39,842 nucleotides of DNA from an uncultured Halieaceae bacterium (GTDB lineage: Bacteria; Pseudomonadota; Gammaproteobacteria; Pseudomonadales; Halieaceae): NCBI GenBank assembly GCA_913052635.1, contig CAJXDE010000007.1, positions 1 through 39,842 of the forward strand. Direction: 5' to 3'. Position 1 is the first letter of the stretch. Every line of letters begins with the position of its first letter. The notes beneath the pieces are model-generated. The model was not told the DNA's origin, did no database searches, and saw only the letters and a list, made by a program, of their open reading frames with translations. The position numbers were made by a program, and so were the translations under genes. This document shows, one piece after another, positions 36,013 to 39,842 of this stretch.

Positions 36013-36705
36013 TTACTGGACCCGATTCTGCCCGTGACAAAAAGAGATGATGCGGCTGAGCTCGGCCAGCGACTTGCCGCTTTGCTCCCGAAGGTCATTG
36101 AAGTAGGTCTGTGCGACTTTGAGCGCGCGCTGGCTGGTGCGACCGCCATCGACAATGCCGTGGCTGCGCAAAAAGCCCTCCACGTCCTGCGTGAACAAAA
36201 AGGTATCCACGCCAATCGTGCGAAGCGCAAAGGGTCCCGTATTGCCGCCGAGGCGGCTGCCGTGCTTTTTCAAATAAAGCCAGAGGCCCACCACATCGTC
36301 GGTTGGCCAGCCGGCTATGAACGCGCCAAAGGATTGCTGCTCACGCCGCTCGGTGTCGTCGATCATCATGGCGTTCTCGCGCACGGTTTTAACCTTGCTG
36401 AAGTTGCGGATGATGGCCGGGTCCTTAGCCTTACGCTCCAACATATCGTCGGGCATCATCAATAGCCGCTCCACGTCGAACTCCCAGAACACCTCTTCGA
36501 ACTGCGGCCACTTTTTATCGACCACGCGCCACACAAAGCCCGACTGAAAGATCTTGCGCGTAAATTCAGCGAGGTAACGATCCGATCCGAGTTTTTTGAG
36601 CTGCGCCGTGCTCTTGGTTTTGGGCAGCAACGCCTTGAGGGCTTTTTCACCGCCCTTACGCTCGCAGGCGTGGTCGTAAAGATAGTTGTAGTCGGGTAGG
36701 GCCAT
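36013..36705 (-). CDS. DNA-3-methyladenine glycosylase I-like protein
   Basis: This is a 230-residue protein related to the Tag family of helix-hairpin-helix DNA glycosylases, which excise 3-methyladenine from DNA. FTRKIFQSGFVWRVVDKKWP, FEEVFWEFD and DPAIIRNFSKVKTVRENA follow the family order; the C-terminal half contains TIGVDTFLFTQDVEGFLRSHG. The zinc-binding residues of E. coli Tag are not evident, so it is a divergent subgroup. ATG 36705, with AGGG upstream, is chosen over the extension to 36840. It precedes the DUF885 gene on the same strand. Confidence 0.8.
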   Translation of the reverse strand: MALPDYNYLYDHACERKGGEKALKALLPKTKSTAQLKKLGSDRYLAEFTRKIFQSGFVWRVVDKKWPQFEEVFWEFDVERLLMMPDDMLERKAKDPAIIRNFSKVKTVRENAMMIDDTERREQQSFGAFIAGWPTDDVVGLWLYLKKHGSRLGGNTGPFALRTIGVDTFLFTQDVEGFLRSHGIVDGGRTSQRALKVAQTYFNDLREQSGKSLAELSRIISFCHGQNRVQ

Positions 36706-36892
36706 GACCCTATGGTATCGCCATCCCAGGGTGCTGACACAACTCTGCCTTTGCCGACGGTGAGTGCTGCGCAAGAAATAAGCCGTGCAGTCCCCACACG
36801 ACGCGGTCAGTCGGCGATAATGCGCGCCGGTTCTGCCCAACCCGTGGGTAAGACAACCCTGAATACACCACCCACCCGTGGCATGGAGCGGT

Positions 36893-38686
36893 ATGCGAGG
36901 CCATCAGTTCTCAGAAGACAGCCCTACGAGCAGCTATTTGCTACTCCGCAAGCTGTGGGAGCGACTCTCGCCCATATTGGGCGAGAATCGCCGGCGGGTA
37001 GGGCTCGCGTTTTTGTGTCTGCTCGCTGCCAAGGCGGGCTTACTGTGCATTCCTTTTTTGCTGAAAGCCCTAGTCGACGGGCTCGATACCAATGCCGACC
37101 AGCTGGCGTTGCAGGCGGTCCTGCTATTGGTGGTGGCCTATGGCGCGGCGCGCTTGAGCAACACGCTCTTTGGTGAGCTCAGGGATACGCTCTTTGGCCG
37201 CGTGACCGAAAAAGCCATGCACAGCATTGGCCTGCAAACCTTTCGCCACGTGCACAGCCTCGACATCGACTACCACCTGAACCGGCGCACCGGAGGACTA
37301 GCGCGGGATATCGAGCGCGGCACCAACGGCATCAGCTTTTTGCTGCGGTTCTTTATTTTCAATATTGCGCCGACCCTCTTTGAAATTGCGATGGTGGCGA
37401 TCTTGCTGCTCATTAACTACGGCGCCGAATATGCCGGGGTGATTGTGGTGTCGGTGTTCTTGTACGGTAGCTTCTCGTTTCGGGCCACACGCTGGCGAAC
37501 TCAGTACGTGCGCGAGGTGAACGCTGCTGATTCAGAGAGCAACACCCGTGCGGTCGACAGCCTGCTGAACTACGAGACGGTGAAATACTTTAATAACGAG
37601 ACCTTCGAGGCGGAGCGCTACGACGCTTCGCTCGACTTGTGGGAGCAGGCGCGGCGCAAAAACCGCTTGTCGCTGTTTGCCCTAAACGGTGGCCAGGCGC
37701 TCATTATTGCCGCCAGCCAAACGTTAATGCTCGGCATGGCCGCGGTGTCGGTGAACAACGGCACCATGACCCTTGGTGACTTTATTCTGGTCAATCAGTT
37801 CATGCTCCAGCTCTTTATGCCGCTGGGTTTTCTTGGCTTTGTGTATCGCGAGATTAAAGGCGCGATGGCCAACATCGAAAGGCTGTTTGGCGTGCTCGAA
37901 GAAGCCCCCTCGCTGGCGCCTGCGCCCGCCGATAAAGCCCTCACGGTGACCACGGGCCGAATCTGCTTCGCTGACGTGGGGTTCGCCTATGCACCAGGTA
38001 ACCCGGTGCTCAAACAGTTCAACATGACTATCGCCGGGGGCGAGACGGTGGCGTTGGTGGGCGCCAGCGGGGCGGGTAAGTCGACCCTCAGCAAACTGCT
38101 GTTTCGGTTTTATGATCCTACCGAGGGCGCCGTTGAAATCGATGGGACTGATATTCGCTTCGTGAGTTTGGATTCGGTGCGGCGCGCCATTGCCGTCGTG
38201 CCCCAGGACTGCGTGCTCTTTAACGATTCGCTCCGCGAAAACATTCGCTATGGCCGACCCAGTGCGACTGATGAAGAAGTGGCGCAGGCCATTGAGGCCG
38301 CTTATCTGGGGGACGTGATTGAGCGGTTACCAGACGGGCTGGAGAGCATCGTGGGGGAGCGCGGTCTCAAGCTCTCGGGCGGCGAGCGCCAGCGGGTATC
38401 AATTGCCCGGGCGGTGCTGAAAGACGCCCCCATTTTGGTCTTTGACGAGGCCACCTCCAGCCTCGATAGCCACTCTGAGCAGGCGGTGATGAGCGCCTTT
38501 AGAGCCCTCGCAGGCCGACACACCGCATTGGTTATTGCCCACCGACTCTCGACAGTGGTGGATGCCGATCGCATTGTGGTCATTGAGCATGGCGCGGTGG
38601 TGGAAGAGGGTGCCCATCACGACTTGTTGGAAGCCAATGGCCGATACGCTGAACTGTGGCGCATTCAGCGTCAGCAACAGGTCTAG
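36893..38686 (+). CDS. Atm1/HMT-type ABC exporter (fused permease and ATPase)
   Basis: This is a 597-residue half-transporter. A six-helix membrane domain (LAFLCLLAAKAGLLCIPFLL to about residue 330) includes HSLDIDYHLNRRTGGLARDI and the Atm1 motif SLLNYETVKYFNNE. It is followed by an ABC ATPase with Walker A GASGAGKST, signature LSGGERQRVSIARA and Walker B ILVFDEATSSLD. Bacterial Atm1 relatives export glutathione-metal or sulfur-containing compounds; the substrate here is inferred only from family. GTG 36878 is an alternative start, but ATG 36893 has GGAG at the right distance. The next gene, an ABC-F ATPase, starts 39 bp downstream. Confidence 0.92.
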   Translation: MRGHQFSEDSPTSSYLLLRKLWERLSPILGENRRRVGLAFLCLLAAKAGLLCIPFLLKALVDGLDTNADQLALQAVLLLVVAYGAARLSNTLFGELRDTLFGRVTEKAMHSIGLQTFRHVHSLDIDYHLNRRTGGLARDIERGTNGISFLLRFFIFNIAPTLFEIAMVAILLLINYGAEYAGVIVVSVFLYGSFSFRATRWRTQYVREVNAADSESNTRAVDSLLNYETVKYFNNETFEAERYDASLDLWEQARRKNRLSLFALNGGQALIIAASQTLMLGMAAVSVNNGTMTLGDFILVNQFMLQLFMPLGFLGFVYREIKGAMANIERLFGVLEEAPSLAPAPADKALTVTTGRICFADVGFAYAPGNPVLKQFNMTIAGGETVALVGASGAGKSTLSKLLFRFYDPTEGAVEIDGTDIRFVSLDSVRRAIAVVPQDCVLFNDSLRENIRYGRPSATDEEVAQAIEAAYLGDVIERLPDGLESIVGERGLKLSGGERQRVSIARAVLKDAPILVFDEATSSLDSHSEQAVMSAFRALAGRHTALVIAHRLSTVVDADRIVVIEHGAVVEEGAHHDLLEANGRYAELWRIQRQQQV

Positions 38687-38725
38687 CGCCAGGGCAGAGT
38701 CAGGGCTGAGGGTGAAGACAAGCGC

Positions 38726-39842
38726 GTGATTATTCTCGAAGACATTGCACTGCGCAGGGGTCAGAAACTCCTGTTCTCGGGTGCTTCTACCACGCTACAG
38801 CCCGGCCAAAAGATCGCCCTCATCGGCGGCAATGGCTGTGGTAAATCGAGCCTGTTTGCCCTGCTACTTGGAGCGCTACAAGCGGATGCCGGCGATATCC
38901 GTGGCCTGAAGGGTCTGCGCATCTCTCACATGGCGCAAGAAACCGAAACCAGCCCACTGACCGCGCGAGACTATGTGATCGCAGGGGACGCCGCGCTGTT
39001 CCAAACACTGCAGGATCTGACCAGTGCCGATGCGGCGGGCGACTATGAGCAATCGGCGATGCTGCACCAGCGCATAGAAGAACTCGATGGCTACAGCGCC
39101 GAGCGGCGTGCCGAGCAGCTCCTGTTAGGGCTTGGATTTCAGGGCGAGAAGATGGACGCGCCCATGTCGGCGTTCTCGGGTGGCTGGCGGATTCGGCTCA
39201 ACTTAGCGCGTGCCTTGATGGCACCCTCGGATTTGATGCTACTCGATGAGCCCACCAACCACTTGGATCTCGATACGACGCTCTGGCTGCAAACCTGGCT
39301 GAAGTCGTATCGCGGCACGCTGCTCATGATCTCTCACGACCGCGACTTTATCGATGCCACCTGCGAGCGCACGCTGGAGATCGCGCGGCAAGCCCTTACG
39401 GCCTACCGGGGTGGCTACTCTGACTATGAGCGCCAGCGCGCCGAGCAGATGGCCCAGCAACAGGCGCAGTACGAGAAGCAGCAGCGGCGCATCGCCGATA
39501 TTGAGGATTTTGTGCGCCGGTTCCGTGCCAAGGCCACCAAGGCGCGCCAGGCGCAGTCGCGACTCAAAGAACTTGAGCGCATGCAGAAGGTGGCGCAGGC
39601 GCACATCGACTCGCCGTTTAGCTTTAATTTTCCACCTCCGGGTAAGGTGAGCGACCCGCTGCTGACGCTCAGCGATAGTGCACTAGGGCACGGTGAGCAC
39701 AGAGTGCTATCAAAAGTATCAGTGTCACTCAGCCCGGGGGATCGTATCGGGCTCTTGGGTAAAAACGGCGCGGGTAAAACCACGCTACTGAAGAGCCTGA
39801 CCGGCGAGCTGCCACTCATAGCGGGTGAGCGCACCGAGGGCG
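38726..39842 (+). CDS. yheS: ABC-F ATPase, YheS-type, 3' end cut by window edge
   Basis: This is a cytoplasmic soluble ABC-F protein, a family of ribosome-associated translation factors. From GTG 38726 it reads MIILEDIALRRGQKLLFSGA, much like E. coli YheS. The first cassette has Walker A GGNGCGKSS, signature FSGGWRIRLNLARAL and Walker B LMLLDEPTNHLDLD. The inter-cassette linker (QMAQQQAQYEKQQRRIADIE then AKATKARQAQSRLKELERM) is intact, and the second Walker A GKNGAGKTT is reached before the window ends. About 372 residues are visible of some 630 expected. No strong ribosome-binding site precedes the GTG. Confidence 0.93.
   Translation, partial: MIILEDIALRRGQKLLFSGASTTLQPGQKIALIGGNGCGKSSLFALLLGALQADAGDIRGLKGLRISHMAQETETSPLTARDYVIAGDAALFQTLQDLTSADAAGDYEQSAMLHQRIEELDGYSAERRAEQLLLGLGFQGEKMDAPMSAFSGGWRIRLNLARALMAPSDLMLLDEPTNHLDLDTTLWLQTWLKSYRGTLLMISHDRDFIDATCERTLEIARQALTAYRGGYSDYERQRAEQMAQQQAQYEKQQRRIADIEDFVRRFRAKATKARQAQSRLKELERMQKVAQAHIDSPFSFNFPPPGKVSDPLLTLSDSALGHGEHRVLSKVSVSLSPGDRIGLLGKNGAGKTTLLKSLTGELPLIAGERTEG

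Overview
This looks like a chromosomal window of about 40 kb from an aerobic anoxygenic phototrophic marine gammaproteobacterium. The best guess is a Halieaceae (OM60/NOR5)-like organism. That placement is inference: it rests on bacteriochlorophyll and spirilloxanthin-type carotenoid genes sitting beside gammaproteobacterial housekeeping genes (FadH, TalB, YheS-type ABC-F) and many degradative enzymes (Rieske oxygenase, PhyH, VOC, SDR). No rRNA, tRNA, insertion sequence, integrase, phage gene or CRISPR array was recognised.

Region 1 (1-6838) is the edge of a photosynthesis gene cluster. It holds bchI (cut by the left edge), a divergent alpha/beta hydrolase, crtD, a 7-helix membrane protein, a cytochrome P450 and an ATP-grasp ligase. 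The ATP-grasp gene has a TGT-N12-ACA (PpsR/CrtJ-type) site upstream. The P450, ATP-grasp, hydrolase and membrane protein are not standard pigment genes and may tailor a pigment or a related metabolite.

Region 2 (7173-16015) holds fadH, a rubredoxin fused to its reductase, transaldolase, a VOC/hydrolase/quinone-oxidoreductase run and two small exported proteins, closed by a strong terminator.

Region 3 (16053-25006, minus strand) holds a PhyH-RidA pair, an MFS transporter, a Ste24-type M48 protease, the sulfate-activation genes sat and cysC, a decayed SLC13 permease remnant, a Rieske oxygenase and an SDR.

Region 4 (25036-29661, plus strand) is a tight run of VOC, SnoaL-like, exported N-acyl-D-amino-acid deacylase, DUF1611 (DgcN-like) and enolase-superfamily racemase (DgcA-like). 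This strongly suggests catabolism of D-glutamate or other D-amino acids through N-acetyl intermediates.

Region 5 (29684-31846) has a Fur-box-like dyad between a divergent DUF3501 protein and a 2-Cys peroxiredoxin. The peroxiredoxin is followed by an unannotated 38-residue membrane peptide that overlaps a cysteine-rich hypothetical gene; this looks like an iron- or peroxide-responsive unit.

Region 6 (31952-39842) holds a DUF6607-like exported protein, a small zinc-ribbon protein, a sterol-desaturase-family hydroxylase, a DUF885 lipoprotein, a Tag-type DNA glycosylase, an Atm1-type ABC exporter and a YheS-type ABC-F ATPase cut by the right edge.
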